From an uncultured Gammaproteobacteria bacterium (GTDB lineage Bacteria > Pseudomonadota > Gammaproteobacteria > Pseudomonadales > Pseudohongiellaceae), in assembly GCA_903862645.1 (NCBI GenBank), contig CAIOZF010000182.1, forward strand, positions 1 to 58,221: a DNA stretch of 58,221 bases. Reading direction: 5' to 3'. The notes under the pieces were generated by a model. The model was not told where the DNA came from, ran no database searches, and worked only from the letters and a program-made list of their open reading frames with translations. The position numbers and the translations under genes are program-made. This document shows, in pieces, positions 1 through 8,537 of this stretch; the stretch's first letter is position 1, and each line of letters opens with the position of its first letter.

Positions 1-48
1 CTGACCGAGAGCGAGCGCAAGCGCGCTGGTCGCAGCCCGCGCGGCTGA
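1..48 (+). CDS. possible 3' end of an unidentified upstream gene
   Basis: Frame 1 is open from the window edge to a TGA at 46-48 and gives 15 residues rich in Arg and Lys. The first palindrome starts immediately after the stop codon, as palindromes at gene ends often do. The fragment is too short to identify and may be chance. Confidence 0.25.
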   Translation: MTESERKRAGRSPRG

Positions 49-116
49 AAAAAATGGGGTCAGAGTAAAAATACAGTGGTTCACACCACTGTATTTTTAC
101 TCTGACCCCATTTTTT
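49..116. repeat. 32-bp perfect palindrome with GGGGTCAGAGTAAAAATAC core, copy 1
   Basis: Arm 49-80 is the exact reverse complement of arm 85-116, with a 4-nt loop (tcac) at 81-84. The inner core (ggggtcagagtaaaaatac then agtggt) is identical to the copy at 1617-1690, while the outermost bases (aaaaaat here) differ. With an A-tract on one side and a T-tract on the other, the transcript could act as a bidirectional terminator. It lies between an upstream stop codon and pip. It resembles REP/MITE-like elements spread by REP-associated tyrosine transposases; that assignment is inference and no transposase is in the window. Confidence 0.9.
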
Positions 117-222
117 AACGCGGGCAGACTCATACAAATTCGCCAGCGTCAAAAAACTGTCCTAAGATTGACCTCATACGGCGCCTGCAATTCAACGTGG
201 CGTCCATCGTTGAGGACTTCGC

Positions 223-1188
223 ATGCTTCTGCTTTTCCCCGAACTGAAACCCTACGCCACCCATCGTCTCAAGGTCTCTGCATTGCACGAATTGCATGTG
301 GAAGAGGCCGGTAATCCAGCGGGCATTCCTGTTGTATTCGTACACGGCGGGCCTGGCGGGGGCACCGACGGTTCTGCTCGCCGTTACTTCGATCCTGACG
401 TTTATCACATCATCGTCTTCGATCAGCGTGGGGCAGGGCGTTCCACTCCGCACGCTGAACTTACCGACAACACCACGCAAGCGCTCGTGCAGGACATGGA
501 AGCCATTCGCGAGTTCCTCCAGCTCGACAAGTGGGTGCTGTTTGGAGGATCGTGGGGCTCCACACTCAGTCTGGTCTATGCACAGTGCCACCCCGAGAGA
601 GTAATGGCGATGGTCTTGCGCGGCATATTTTTGTGCCGTGATATCGATCTGCAATGGTTCTATCAGGATGGTGCCAGTCGTCTTTTTCCAGACTTCTGGG
701 ACGACTACTACCAACATATTCCCGAGGCGGAGAGGTATGACATGATCAAGGCTTACCATCGCCGTCTGACTGGCGCGGATGAGATTGCGCGCATGGGCGC
801 GGCTAAAGCCTGGTCGTTGTGGGAAGGTTGTTGCTCGACGTTGCGTGTTAATCCGAACGTTGTGGATCGCTTTTCCGACCCGCATTTTGCCATTGCGCTG
901 GCGCGTATCGAGGCGCACTACTTCGTCAACAATTCGTTTCTGGAAAAAGATCAGATCCTCAACAATGCCGACAAACTGCACGGCATACCGGGAATCATCG
1001 TGCATGGCCGCTATGACGTGGTCTGTCCGATTGACAACGCCACTGCATTGCACAAACGCTGGCCGGATTCGGAGTTGCACATCATTCGCGATGCCGGCCA
1101 TGCTGCCTCGGAGCCGGGCATCACCGATGCGCTGATCAAAGCCACCAACGAAATGGCCAAGCTGTTCCGTCCCGAGCGCGCGTCATGA
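223..1188 (+). CDS. pip: proline iminopeptidase (S33 alpha/beta hydrolase)
   Basis: A 321-residue cytoplasmic serine peptidase that releases N-terminal proline from peptides; the length is normal for bacterial proline iminopeptidases. The oxyanion motif HGGPGGG is at 41-47 and the nucleophile elbow GGSWGS at 108-113 puts the catalytic serine at 110. Asp265 (HGRYD) and His293 (DAGHAAS) complete the triad. No signal peptide is visible. The stop codon overlaps the dtd start in an ATGA, so the two genes are co-transcribed and probably translationally coupled. The pair is flanked by two copies of a palindromic repeat. The family assignment is secure; substrate preference beyond proline cannot be read from sequence. 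Confidence 0.95.
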   Translation: MLLLFPELKPYATHRLKVSALHELHVEEAGNPAGIPVVFVHGGPGGGTDGSARRYFDPDVYHIIVFDQRGAGRSTPHAELTDNTTQALVQDMEAIREFLQLDKWVLFGGSWGSTLSLVYAQCHPERVMAMVLRGIFLCRDIDLQWFYQDGASRLFPDFWDDYYQHIPEAERYDMIKAYHRRLTGADEIARMGAAKAWSLWEGCCSTLRVNPNVVDRFSDPHFAIALARIEAHYFVNNSFLEKDQILNNADKLHGIPGIIVHGRYDVVCPIDNATALHKRWPDSELHIIRDAGHAASEPGITDALIKATNEMAKLFRPERAS

Positions 1189-1622
1189 TTGGATTGCTGC
1201 AGCGGGTGAATTGGGGGCGACTAACCATCGATGGCCAAGTGCGCGGAGAAATCGGTAAGGGTTTGGTCGTGCTGGTCGGCCTTGATAAGGATGATGACGA
1301 AGCCAAGGCGGATCGCCTGCTGCATCGTCTGCTCTCATATCGAGTTTTTGGTGATGCGGACGATAAGATGAATCTGTCGTTGCTGGATATCGGCGGAGAG
1401 CTGTTGCTGGTGTCGCAATTCACGCTGGCAGCGACCACCGACAAAGGGCTGCGCCCGGGTTTTTCGTCCGCGATGCCACCCGCACTGGCAGAGCCTCTCT
1501 ATGACTATCTGGTGCAACAGGCTGCGAGCAGCGGCATTCGCTTGGCGACAGGAGTGTTCGGCGCAGATATGAAGGTGGCGCTGGAAAACGATGGTCCGGT
1601 GACTTTTCTGCTGCGGGTGTAG
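1185..1622 (+). CDS. dtd: D-aminoacyl-tRNA deacylase
   Basis: A 145-residue protein of full family length that hydrolyses D-aminoacyl-tRNAs (and Gly-tRNA-Ala) to keep D-residues out of proteins. The two family signatures are present: SQFTLAA at 77-83 and the Gly-cisPro chirality filter GPVT at 137-140. It starts in a 4-bp ATGA overlap with pip. Its TAG stop codon (1620-1622) lies inside a palindrome whose arms include the last bases of the gene, so the 3' end has been copied in inverted orientation downstream. Confidence 0.96.
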   Translation: MIGLLQRVNWGRLTIDGQVRGEIGKGLVVLVGLDKDDDEAKADRLLHRLLSYRVFGDADDKMNLSLLDIGGELLLVSQFTLAATTDKGLRPGFSSAMPPALAEPLYDYLVQQAASSGIRLATGVFGADMKVALENDGPVTFLLRV

Positions 1623-1690
1623 ATTTGGGGTCAGAGTAAAAATACAGTGGTTTCTACCACTGTATTTTTACTCTGACCCCAAATCTACAC
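1617..1690. repeat. 35-bp perfect palindrome with the same core, copy 2, including the dtd stop codon
   Basis: Arm 1617-1651 pairs exactly with 1656-1690 around a ttct loop. The inner 25 bases match copy 1, but the outer 10 (gtgtagattt) are the 3' end of dtd in inverted repeat. A further inverted copy of the gene end (gcgggtgtagattt at 1613-1626) lies at 1694-1707. The symmetry therefore extends beyond the shared element into host coding DNA, which suggests that the palindrome arose by fold-back or template-switch copying rather than by simple insertion. Confidence 0.9.
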
Positions 1691-1706
1691 TCCAAATCTA
1701 CACCCG

Positions 1707-1726
1707 CGAGCAGGCTCGCTCCCACA
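1707..1726. repeat. REP-like element (gagcaggctcgctcccaca)
   Basis: The sequence resembles the common pseudomonad REP unit (GTGGGAGC-GGC-TGCTC type) and reappears in variant form at 8538-8603. It lies between the convergent dtd and tatC genes, a usual position for REPs. Confidence 0.6.
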
Positions 1727-1731
1727 AAAAG

Positions 1732-2511
1732 TTACGGTGTTTCGTTGTTGGCTTCGGCAGCTTCTTGCGCCGCCTGCTTCTTCTTGATGAAACGTCCGCA
1801 GAATATTCCCACCTCAAACAATCCCCACATGGGCAGTGCAAGCATGGTCTGGCTGAAGGGATCGGGTGGCGTTAACAGCATGCCCACTACGAAGCAGAAC
1901 ACAATGACATAGGGACGTTTCTCGACCAGATCTTCAGGCTCTACCAGTCCAATCCATATCACCAGAAATACGGCGACGGGAATCTCAAAGGCAATGCCGA
2001 ACGCAAAGAAGATTGCCAGAGCGAAGCTCAGGAAGCTGGTGATGTCCGGTGTCACCATGATGCCTTCCGGTGCTACCGAGACGAAGAACGAGAAGACCAG
2101 GCCGAACATGACGTAGTAGGCGAACGCGATGCCGGCATAGAACAGCACAACGCTGGAGATGAACAGTGGAATGGCCAGTTCTTTTTCATTTTTGTACAGC
2201 CCTGGCGCGATAAACGACCACACCTGAAACAGGATATAGGGCGCTGCCAGGCATAGCGAGACGAAGAATGTCAGCTTGAATGGCGCGAGAAAAGGCGCCG
2301 TAGGATCGATCGCGATCATCCCCATGTTCTCGGGCAACACGGAGATCAAAGGGTCGGCGACGAAGGTGTAGATGTCATTGGCAAAATAGAACAGGCTGAG
2401 GAAAATCACCACGATTGCGACGAGGGATTTCATGATCCGATCACGCAGTTCGATAAGATGGTCCACAAGGGATAACTGACCACCGGGTTTGGGGTCCCTG
2501 GACTGGCTCAT
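1732..2511 (-). CDS. tatC: twin-arginine translocase subunit TatC
   Basis: A 259-residue inner-membrane protein with six predicted membrane helices; it is the receptor that binds the twin-arginine signal peptide together with TatB. The N-terminus shows the family pattern ([12 protein letters not shown] near 15-26), followed by a periplasmic segment and the conserved FEIPVAVF region near helix 4. The start overlaps the tatB stop by 4 bp, giving the operon order hisI-hisE-tatA-tatB-tatC. The Lys-rich tail ([12 protein letters not shown]) is cytosolic. Nothing looks damaged. Confidence 0.97.
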   Translation of the reverse strand: MSQSRDPKPGGQLSLVDHLIELRDRIMKSLVAIVVIFLSLFYFANDIYTFVADPLISVLPENMGMIAIDPTAPFLAPFKLTFFVSLCLAAPYILFQVWSFIAPGLYKNEKELAIPLFISSVVLFYAGIAFAYYVMFGLVFSFFVSVAPEGIMVTPDITSFLSFALAIFFAFGIAFEIPVAVFLVIWIGLVEPEDLVEKRPYVIVFCFVVGMLLTPPDPFSQTMLALPMWGLFEVGIFCGRFIKKKQAAQEAAEANNETP

Positions 2512-3107
2512 TCTTTCCTCGGCTGATCCGCATCGGACTCGGTAGTCGGTGCCGCACTGAAGACGCCACCTTTTAGCTGTATCAAACCGACTGATGGATT
2601 ATTGTAAAAATCTTCGACAGGAGGTTTCGGTGCCGTTGTGGGCTGCTCTGGAGGTTTCGGCATGCTGACGACAGCGGGCTCTTCATAGTCTTCGTCAATA
2701 ATGGCTGGATTGGCAACTGGTGCGGCCGGGGTTGGCGCGCTGGTGATCTCACGCACTGCAGCGGATTCCGCATTGCTCGCTGCCAGTTTCGCTTCTTCGC
2801 TCTTCAGAACAGCATTCACTTCGGCGTTGATGCCATCAAGATTCTTGCGGGTTTCACTCACCAGGCTGTCAGCTTTCTTCTTGGCTTTTGCCAGATCAGC
2901 GAGGATAGACTCGTTGTGCAACTGACGGCGAATCTCGTCTGCATTGATCTCTTTTTCAATCTCGGTTTTGACCTGATTAAAGCTGCGCTTGGCCCTGCCT
3001 ATCCAAAGGCTCGCGGTCTTGATTGCACCGGGCAGGCGCTCAGGCCCGACCACAATCAGAGCGACAATGGCAACCAGCACCAGTTCCGTGAAACCAATTT
3101 CAAACAT
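2508..3107 (-). CDS. tatB: Sec-independent translocase subunit TatB
   Basis: A 199-residue protein with a single N-terminal membrane helix ([21 protein letters not shown]), the conserved GPERLP hinge, and an amphipathic helix followed by a coiled, low-complexity Pro/Ala-rich cytoplasmic tail. TatB pairs with TatC as the signal-peptide receptor. The tail is longer than in E. coli but variable tails are usual. It lies between tatA and tatC on the minus strand; the gap to tatA is 94 bp. Confidence 0.95.
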   Translation of the reverse strand: MFEIGFTELVLVAIVALIVVGPERLPGAIKTASLWIGRAKRSFNQVKTEIEKEINADEIRRQLHNESILADLAKAKKKADSLVSETRKNLDGINAEVNAVLKSEEAKLAASNAESAAVREITSAPTPAAPVANPAIIDEDYEEPAVVSMPKPPEQPTTAPKPPVEDFYNNPSVGLIQLKGGVFSAAPTTESDADQPRKE

Positions 3108-3201
3108 CAGCGTGATCCAATATCAGGACAGTCCAACATCAGGACAGGCATACAGGAGGCGACACACCCGGAAGATGCGCTGCGGCGAAAAGCGACAGGA
3201 A

Positions 3202-3435
3202 TTACTCCTTGTCGCTCGCCTTTTCGGACTTCATGGCAGACCCGCCGACTTTCTTGACGGACTCGTCGTCATCGTCACCGTCAACAGGGCCGTCTTCCTT
3301 CATGGCAGTCTTGAAGCCTTTGAGAGCGCCGCCAAGATCTGCTCCGAGATTACGTAGTTTTTTCGTTCCAAAAAGCATGACAATGATCACCAGAATGATG
3401 AGCAACTGCCAAATACTGATTCCGCCAAGACCCAT
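3202..3435 (-). CDS. tatA: twin-arginine translocase subunit TatA
   Basis: A 77-residue pore-forming Tat component: one short membrane helix ([18 protein letters not shown]), the [10 protein letters not shown] hinge, an amphipathic helix ([12 protein letters not shown]) and an acidic Asp-rich tail. A strong ribosome-binding site (GGAGG, 5 nt before ATG) supports the start. It is the first of the three tat genes, 83 bp downstream of hisE. Confidence 0.96.
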   Translation of the reverse strand: MGLGGISIWQLLIILVIIVMLFGTKKLRNLGADLGGALKGFKTAMKEDGPVDGDDDDESVKKVGGSAMKSEKASDKE

Positions 3436-3518
3436 TGTAGCCTCCAGGTTCTAGTGTTCAAGGCTCGCGCGTCTGCAAAATTGCGCAAGCCTGTGGTGTA
3501 TGTTGAAGATCGGTTTTG

Positions 3519-3854
3519 TTATGTGTTCTCTGCTCGCGAAGCCTTTTCAACCAGTCCGGAAATGTTGAAACGCTTGCGTAATTCTTCGAGCACCTGTTCT
3601 GGCCCCATGTTCAAATGGCTTAGCATCACGAGGGTGTGAAACCACAGATCTGCAGTCTCTTTCACCAAGGCCTCGCGATCACCGGTGCTGCCGACATCCT
3701 TGGCAGCGATGATAGTCTCGGTCGCTTCTTCGCCGACCTTCTCCAGAATCTTGTTGAGCCCTTTCTTGTGCAGACTGGCCACGTAAGATTCGCCAGCATC
3801 AGCCTGTTTGCGCTGCTCCAGAATCTCGCCCAATTGAATCAGTATGTCGCTCAT
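3519..3854 (-). CDS. hisE: phosphoribosyl-ATP pyrophosphatase
   Basis: A 111-residue MazG-like enzyme that hydrolyses phosphoribosyl-ATP to phosphoribosyl-AMP, the second step of histidine synthesis. The metal-binding helix [15 protein letters not shown] and the downstream [11 protein letters not shown] segment are typical. It is a separate gene from hisI, as in pseudomonads, and overlaps the hisI stop by 4 bp, so the consecutive reactions are translationally coupled. Confidence 0.96.
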   Translation of the reverse strand: MSDILIQLGEILEQRKQADAGESYVASLHKKGLNKILEKVGEEATETIIAAKDVGSTGDREALVKETADLWFHTLVMLSHLNMGPEQVLEELRKRFNISGLVEKASRAENT

Positions 3855-4279
3855 GGTGCCGCTCGTTGTCCCGCGTAAATTTCTTCGGGATCTTTCAGCA
3901 CGGGGTCAATGGCCTGCCAATGTCCTTCATCAAGACGACGGTAGAAACAGCTTTCACGACCGGTGTGGCAGGCGATGCCGCCAACCTGTTCAACCATGTA
4001 GCAGACGGTATCGCCATCGCAATCCAGATACACGCCATGCAGTTTCTGGACATGACCGGATTCTTCGCCTTTGCGCCACAATTTGCGACGTGAGCGCGAC
4101 CAATAGACCGCTCTGCCTTCCTGTACTGCGAGGGCTAAGGCTTCACGATTCAACCAGGCGTGGGTGAGGACGCGCAAGGTCTTGAAATCCTGTGTAATGA
4201 CGGGCACGAGCCCCTCATTGCTCCAGTTCACCTGGCCGAGCCAATCCTTTGTCAATGCTGATTCTGCTGCCACTTTCAT
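3851..4279 (-). CDS. hisI: phosphoribosyl-AMP cyclohydrolase
   Basis: A 142-residue zinc enzyme that opens the adenine ring of phosphoribosyl-AMP, the third step of histidine synthesis. The signature [13 protein letters not shown] supplies the Asp/Cys metal ligands and is followed by [11 protein letters not shown]. The enzyme is monofunctional with no fused HisE domain. It lies 18 bp after ubiB and overlaps hisE, so histidine, ubiquinone and Tat genes form one minus-strand run, as in related gammaproteobacteria. Confidence 0.96.
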   Translation of the reverse strand: MKVAAESALTKDWLGQVNWSNEGLVPVITQDFKTLRVLTHAWLNREALALAVQEGRAVYWSRSRRKLWRKGEESGHVQKLHGVYLDCDGDTVCYMVEQVGGIACHTGRESCFYRRLDEGHWQAIDPVLKDPEEIYAGQRAAP

Positions 4280-4297
4280 GCCCGGTAGTATGCTCTG

Positions 4298-5956
4298 TCA
4301 GCGTTTAAAACACAAAAGGTAAACAGCACCAACGCCCAGCAGAAGGCTGGGTAGAGGCACTCCCAGCATCACTGTGCTGAACTGTGGCAGCAGGCAGGCG
4401 GCGGCAAGGGCAGCCAATATCAGACCATTGCGCAGCGACCTGGCACGTTGCAATTGTAGCTGTATTGCGTCTTCTTCGATGCGCTGCTGGAGCGATTCGT
4501 TGATAGCAGTGAGCTGCTTCGATTGTGTCAATGTGTCGATCATCAGTTGTGGCAGATAGGGCAGTTGTTCGATCCAGTCCGGCACGTTTTCTTGCAGCGC
4601 TTTGAACAGGGTTGTAGGGCGCATGCGGCGACGATTCCAGTCTTCGAGGAACGGCATCGCTGTGGTCCATAGATCGAGTTCCGGATAGAGCTGACGACCG
4701 AGGCCTTCCACATTGAGCAATGTCTTTTGCAGCAGCACCAGCGATGGCTGTACTTCCATATTGAAGCGCCCGGCGGTGCGGAACAGCTGCACCAGCAGGT
4801 GGCCAAATGAGATGTCCTTGAGAGGCTTCTCGAAGATTGGTTCGCAGACCGAACGCATCGCCGCCTCGAATTCATGCACCTTGGTTTTGCGGGGCACCCA
4901 GCCGCATTCAACATGCAGTTCCGCGACCTTGCGGTAATCGCGCTGGAAGATGGCCAGCAGGTTGCGCGCGAGGTATTGCTGATCGTTCTTGCTTAGTGAG
5001 CCAATGATGGCGCAGTCGATGGCGATGTACTGCGGGTTCTCGGGGCTATGTCTGGCAATAAAGATGTTGCCGGGGTGCATGTCGGCGTGAAAGAAGCTGT
5101 GATTGAACACTTGCGTGAAAAATATCTCCACGCCGGTTTCGGCCAGTTTCTTGAGGTTGACGCCCTGGGCGCGCAGGCTGTCGATGTCTGCCACCGGGGT
5201 TCCGTAGATGCGCTCCATCACCAGCAGGTTGATGCGCGAAAATTCCCAGTGCACCTTCGGCACATAGAGCAGTGGTGAATGTTCGAAGTTGCGCCGCAAC
5301 TGCGTGGCATTGGCGCCCTCGGCCAGCAGGTTGAGCTCATCGAGGATGATCTTCTCGTAGTCATCGATGACCTCGCGCGGCCGCAGTCGGCGGCCTACCG
5401 GAAGGTGCTTTTCGACCAGGCTGGCGATCCACTTCAGGAGTTTGATGTCCTCGACTATGGTCTTTTCAATGCCGGGTCGGATGACCTTGATGACCACTTC
5501 TTCGCCGCTGAGCAGGCGAGCGCAGTGGACCTGCGCGACAGAAGCGGAGGCCAGTGGTCCGAGAGAGAGTTCGCTGAAAACTTCCTGCCAGGGTCTGCCG
5601 AGTGCCTCCTCGACCAGGCTGGCAATACCCGGGCTGCTGAAGCCGGGAACGTTGTCCTGAAGGGATTGCAGCTCATCGGCGAGTTCCGGTGGCAGGAAAT
5701 CCCTACGGGTGGACAGCAGCTGTCCGAACTTGATGTAGATCGGGCCCAGCTCTTCCAATGCCAGACGCAAGCGCACTTCGGGTTTGAGCCGAGTGGCCGC
5801 ACCTGCGCTCCACGGCAGACACCACAGTTTGAAGAGCGCGCCTGCGAGACCGCCGGGTTGCAGCTGTGGTGCAACCTGATCGAGGCGGTAACGGGCCGCT
5901 GTGTTGACGAGCTTCAGGAGTCGGGGGATGTGCGACACGGGTCTGGCCTTCGACAT
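4298..5956 (-). CDS. ubiB: ubiquinone biosynthesis accessory ATPase/kinase-like protein UbiB
   Basis: A 552-residue member of the ABC1/ADCK atypical kinase family needed for aerobic ubiquinone synthesis. Visible features are the KxGQ motif (KFGQ at 76-79), the Ala-rich nucleotide loop (ASASVAQVH), the lysine in VVIKVIRPG, the catalytic-loop motif HADMHPGN, and a C-terminal hydrophobic region with two membrane helices (NGLILAALAAACLLP and PSLLLGVGAVYLLCF). In relatives ubiB directly follows ubiJ; here a three-gene bufferin cassette separates them, leaving 140 bp upstream of ubiB for its own promoter. The gene is full length and intact. Confidence 0.96.
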   Translation of the reverse strand: MSKARPVSHIPRLLKLVNTAARYRLDQVAPQLQPGGLAGALFKLWCLPWSAGAATRLKPEVRLRLALEELGPIYIKFGQLLSTRRDFLPPELADELQSLQDNVPGFSSPGIASLVEEALGRPWQEVFSELSLGPLASASVAQVHCARLLSGEEVVIKVIRPGIEKTIVEDIKLLKWIASLVEKHLPVGRRLRPREVIDDYEKIILDELNLLAEGANATQLRRNFEHSPLLYVPKVHWEFSRINLLVMERIYGTPVADIDSLRAQGVNLKKLAETGVEIFFTQVFNHSFFHADMHPGNIFIARHSPENPQYIAIDCAIIGSLSKNDQQYLARNLLAIFQRDYRKVAELHVECGWVPRKTKVHEFEAAMRSVCEPIFEKPLKDISFGHLLVQLFRTAGRFNMEVQPSLVLLQKTLLNVEGLGRQLYPELDLWTTAMPFLEDWNRRRMRPTTLFKALQENVPDWIEQLPYLPQLMIDTLTQSKQLTAINESLQQRIEEDAIQLQLQRARSLRNGLILAALAAACLLPQFSTVMLGVPLPSLLLGVGAVYLLCFKR

Positions 5957-6096
5957 GCGGGACTGGTGCTGCCCAAGTCCATCACGGTCACTGGTTGTTG
6001 GTTATATTTATTTGTTTAAAAATCAGTTGGTTACAATTTTTTTCGTAAAGGGCGGCAAAGATAGCACTTAGCCGGGGTGGCGACAAGGGGCCGTTG

Positions 6097-6999
6097 TCAC
6101 TTTGCTGGCCGCGCGGCGAGCAACTCCAGCTCGATAGCCTTGAGCAGCTGTTTGAGGCTCAACGCCGGGATGTCTTCCTCGGGGAATGCGGTGGCCAGCT
6201 GGCTGCAGATTTCGGCGAAGTCCTGGTCAGCCTGAATAGCGGTCAGAAACACGGCCAGAGGTGCGCCGATAGTCTGGAATTGCATGCGGTGCTGACGCCG
6301 AAACACCAGAATATTCGCCAGCCCCTGGGGGAGTGGGCCCTGCCCGCGATCTACCTCTTCCTGGATCGCAGAATCGCTGGCAGGGGTCGATGTTGTAATT
6401 GGGTTGGTGATCAGATCGATACCAAAAGCGGTTTCACCGGGCTGGCCACCACTGTCGGTATGCGCCTGCATCTGCCGCCAGTACTTCTCCAGATCGAAGC
6501 GACTGTTCAATAGCGCCCAGTCTTTCTTTGCCTGCCAGCGCATCTGCGGCCAGTCGGTGGCGGGCAGCGCCTGCAACTGACTCAGTGTGCAGGTTTCCTC
6601 GTCGGCCAGATCGAAGAGTGCAATGAGCAGAGACTCCAGACTTACTATATCGGCCACCGCTGGCAGCGGGCGGAACTGGTCGTGCTTGCGCAGATACTCA
6701 CGCATAGATTCCCCGACCCGGTGAATCGGGCCGTTGCGGGGTGGGTATTGGCTCATGTAACCGATCCACAGCTGGGTATAGAGTTCGCGTCCCAAGGTGT
6801 TGAACAGCACGGGGAACAAGGCGCTGGACACCTCGACCAGGCGTTGATGGTAGGCGTTGTTGTAGATCGAGAGTGCTTCGGCCTGGGACAGCTGGCTGTG
6901 CGGCGCAAGCAGATCGGCTATTCGTTCGGCGTCGATGCTCAGATCCTGTGGATGACTGATCCAGTCCCAGAATTGCTCCTGTTCCTGACGCCAGCTCAT
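6097..6999 (-). CDS. bufC: bufferin cluster protein BufC (DUF2063, HvfC/BufC-type)
   Basis: A 300-residue protein whose N-terminal half matches the DUF2063 HvfC/BufC-type domain (QEQFWDWISHP, then LSIYNNAYHQRLVEVSSALFPVLFNTLG). In known clusters this protein partners the DUF692 enzyme that modifies the bufferin precursor, probably by recognising or delivering the leader. Its start overlaps the bufB stop by 4 bp. The C-terminal half (from about 200) is less conserved. It is the last gene of the bufA-bufB-bufC operon and lies just upstream of ubiB on the same strand. Confidence 0.88.
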   Translation of the reverse strand: MSWRQEQEQFWDWISHPQDLSIDAERIADLLAPHSQLSQAEALSIYNNAYHQRLVEVSSALFPVLFNTLGRELYTQLWIGYMSQYPPRNGPIHRVGESMREYLRKHDQFRPLPAVADIVSLESLLIALFDLADEETCTLSQLQALPATDWPQMRWQAKKDWALLNSRFDLEKYWRQMQAHTDSGGQPGETAFGIDLITNPITTSTPASDSAIQEEVDRGQGPLPQGLANILVFRRQHRMQFQTIGAPLAVFLTAIQADQDFAEICSQLATAFPEEDIPALSLKQLLKAIELELLAARPAK

Positions 7000-7850
7000 G
7001 GGCGCAGTCCAGCCGCCGCAGGCAGGAGAACTTCGGAGGTGGGTCGGGTGACCGATTCCTGCACAAGACGAGCCTGTTGCAACTCCGCCAGCAACTCCGG
7101 AAGCGGTGGGATGTGGTCGTCGCGCTCCAGCAGGGTGGCTACCGGGCCGAAGCGCTGGCAGGCGTAGCGATAAAGCTGCCAGACGTCATCGCAAACCGGG
7201 TGGTCATGGGTGTCGATGATGTGGGTGGTATTGTTGGTGTGGCCGGCCAGATGAAACTGCCTGATGGCAGCGGGGATCAAAGCATCGACATAGGCATATG
7301 GATTGAAACCAAGATTGAAGCCGCTGACATAGACGTTGTTGACGTCCAGCAGCACCTCGCAGCCGGTTCGACGTACCAGCGCGTTGATGAACTCCGGCTC
7401 ACTCATAGTGCTGGAGCGAAAGGCGATGTAAATCGACGGGTTCTCCAGCACGATTTTGCGCTGCAGAATGTCCTGAATCTGGTTGACCTTGTCGACACTG
7501 AGTTGCAGGTTGGCATCGGTGTAAGAGATTGGCAGCAGGTCGTGGGAAGTGAAGCCGTTGATGCCGGTCCAGCACAGGTGATCGGACACCCATTCCGGCT
7601 CGATCTCGGCGATCAGGCGTTTGAGCTGGTTGAGATAGTGAAAATCCAGGGATTCGTGGGAGCCGATATTGAATGACAGACCGTGCAGCACAACCGGGTA
7701 GCGTTCACGCACCTGGCGCAGGATAGCGCGGGGTCTGCCGCCGGGAGCGAGGTAATTTTCCGTGATCAGCTCGAACCAGTCGACGTCCGGCCAGTGGGTC
7801 AGGACGTAGTCATAATGCACACTGCGCAGACCCACCCCATAGCCAAGCAT
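6996..7850 (-). CDS. bufB: bufferin maturase BufB, DUF692 multinuclear non-heme iron oxidase
   Basis: A 284-residue TIM-barrel protein of the DUF692/MNIO family, which installs oxidative modifications on cysteines of ribosomal peptides (for example thiooxazoles or oxazolone-thioamides). The expected iron-ligand segments are all present: LHGLSFNIGS with His56, SDHLCW with His91, LENPS with Glu136, LLDVNN with Asp169, FHLAGH with His200 and His204, DTHDHP with Asp213 and His215, and LLERDD with Glu242. It follows bufA by 34 bp and overlaps bufC, so precursor, enzyme and partner form one transcription unit. The family is certain; the exact product chemistry is inferred from family members. Confidence 0.93.
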   Translation of the reverse strand: MLGYGVGLRSVHYDYVLTHWPDVDWFELITENYLAPGGRPRAILRQVRERYPVVLHGLSFNIGSHESLDFHYLNQLKRLIAEIEPEWVSDHLCWTGINGFTSHDLLPISYTDANLQLSVDKVNQIQDILQRKIVLENPSIYIAFRSSTMSEPEFINALVRRTGCEVLLDVNNVYVSGFNLGFNPYAYVDALIPAAIRQFHLAGHTNNTTHIIDTHDHPVCDDVWQLYRYACQRFGPVATLLERDDHIPPLPELLAELQQARLVQESVTRPTSEVLLPAAAGLRP

Positions 7851-7884
7851 CAGAAAGCTCCGTCAACCAACCCATGAAGCGTGA

Positions 7885-8403
7885 TCACAGTTCAGAGATC
7901 AGGTTGCCACCCAGTTTGCCGCACAGTTGTTCGGACAATTTCATGTCGCCAGTCGCAATCGCCACGAAGCCAATGCCGTGACAGCTGTTCTTGCCGGCAC
8001 AGTTGGCGTTGCCGTTGCCGTTGCAGGCACTGAACGTGTTGCAGGTGAAGAGGTCGTTGCAATAGGCGACCTGCACACCCTCGGCGACGGCAGCAACTGG
8101 AGCGGCGGCAACGGAAGCGACTTCCTTGCCCCCCAGCTTGTCGCAGAAGCTCTTGGAAACCATGGCGTGACCACTGGAGAAGCTTACAAAGCCCATGCCG
8201 CTGCAGGAGTTCTTGCCCGCGCCCGCGTCATTGCCGAAACCCTTGCAGGCGCTCTGGCCGTGGCAGGATGTCAGGCCCTGGCACTGGCTGACTTTGACCG
8301 GACCTGCTGACTCTTGAGCGTTTACATCAGCAGACAGTGCGGCACCCGCCACCAGTAGAGCGGCTGCGGAAGTCGCCAGTTTGAAGCCGTCGATGGTATT
8401 CAT
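7885..8403 (-). CDS. bufA: bufferin-type precursor BufA with a tandem duplicated Cys-rich domain
   Basis: A 172-residue exported RiPP-like precursor; bufferins are periplasmic copper-binding peptides. A Sec signal peptide ends near ADVNA (residues 25-29). Two homologous units of about 50 residues follow (40-92 and 114-166), each with LTSC/LFTC, xSAC, GKNSC, GFV and CxKLGG motifs, joined by an Ala/Val-rich linker. Cysteines are at 41, 47, 53, 67 and 87 and at 115, 121, 127, 135, 141 and 161: five plus six, with Gly61 where the sixth Cys of unit 1 should be. The start at 8403 is chosen because AGGAG lies 9 nt upstream; the ATG at 8409 would be only 3 nt away. Confidence 0.88.
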   Translation of the reverse strand: MNTIDGFKLATSAAALLVAGAALSADVNAQESAGPVKVSQCQGLTSCHGQSACKGFGNDAGAGKNSCSGMGFVSFSSGHAMVSKSFCDKLGGKEVASVAAAPVAAVAEGVQVAYCNDLFTCNTFSACNGNGNANCAGKNSCHGIGFVAIATGDMKLSEQLCGKLGGNLISEL

Positions 8404-8537
8404 TCTCATAGTCTCCTGATTGATTGTCCGCCGCTGTCGTGCGGTGCGTGCTGCATGGAATACGCGTGTCGTTGTGGGATTATCCTACTCTGTTTGTCGA
8501 ATACAAGCGCTGCGGCATATTGCCTCATCGAGATACC

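Noticed and set aside
49-116. Palindromes as a CRISPR array
   Set aside because: Only two copies 1.5 kb apart; no spacers or cas genes.
49-1690. Flanking repeats as an insertion sequence or composite transposon around pip-dtd
   Set aside because: No transposase is present, the repeats are short palindromes, and pip-dtd look native.
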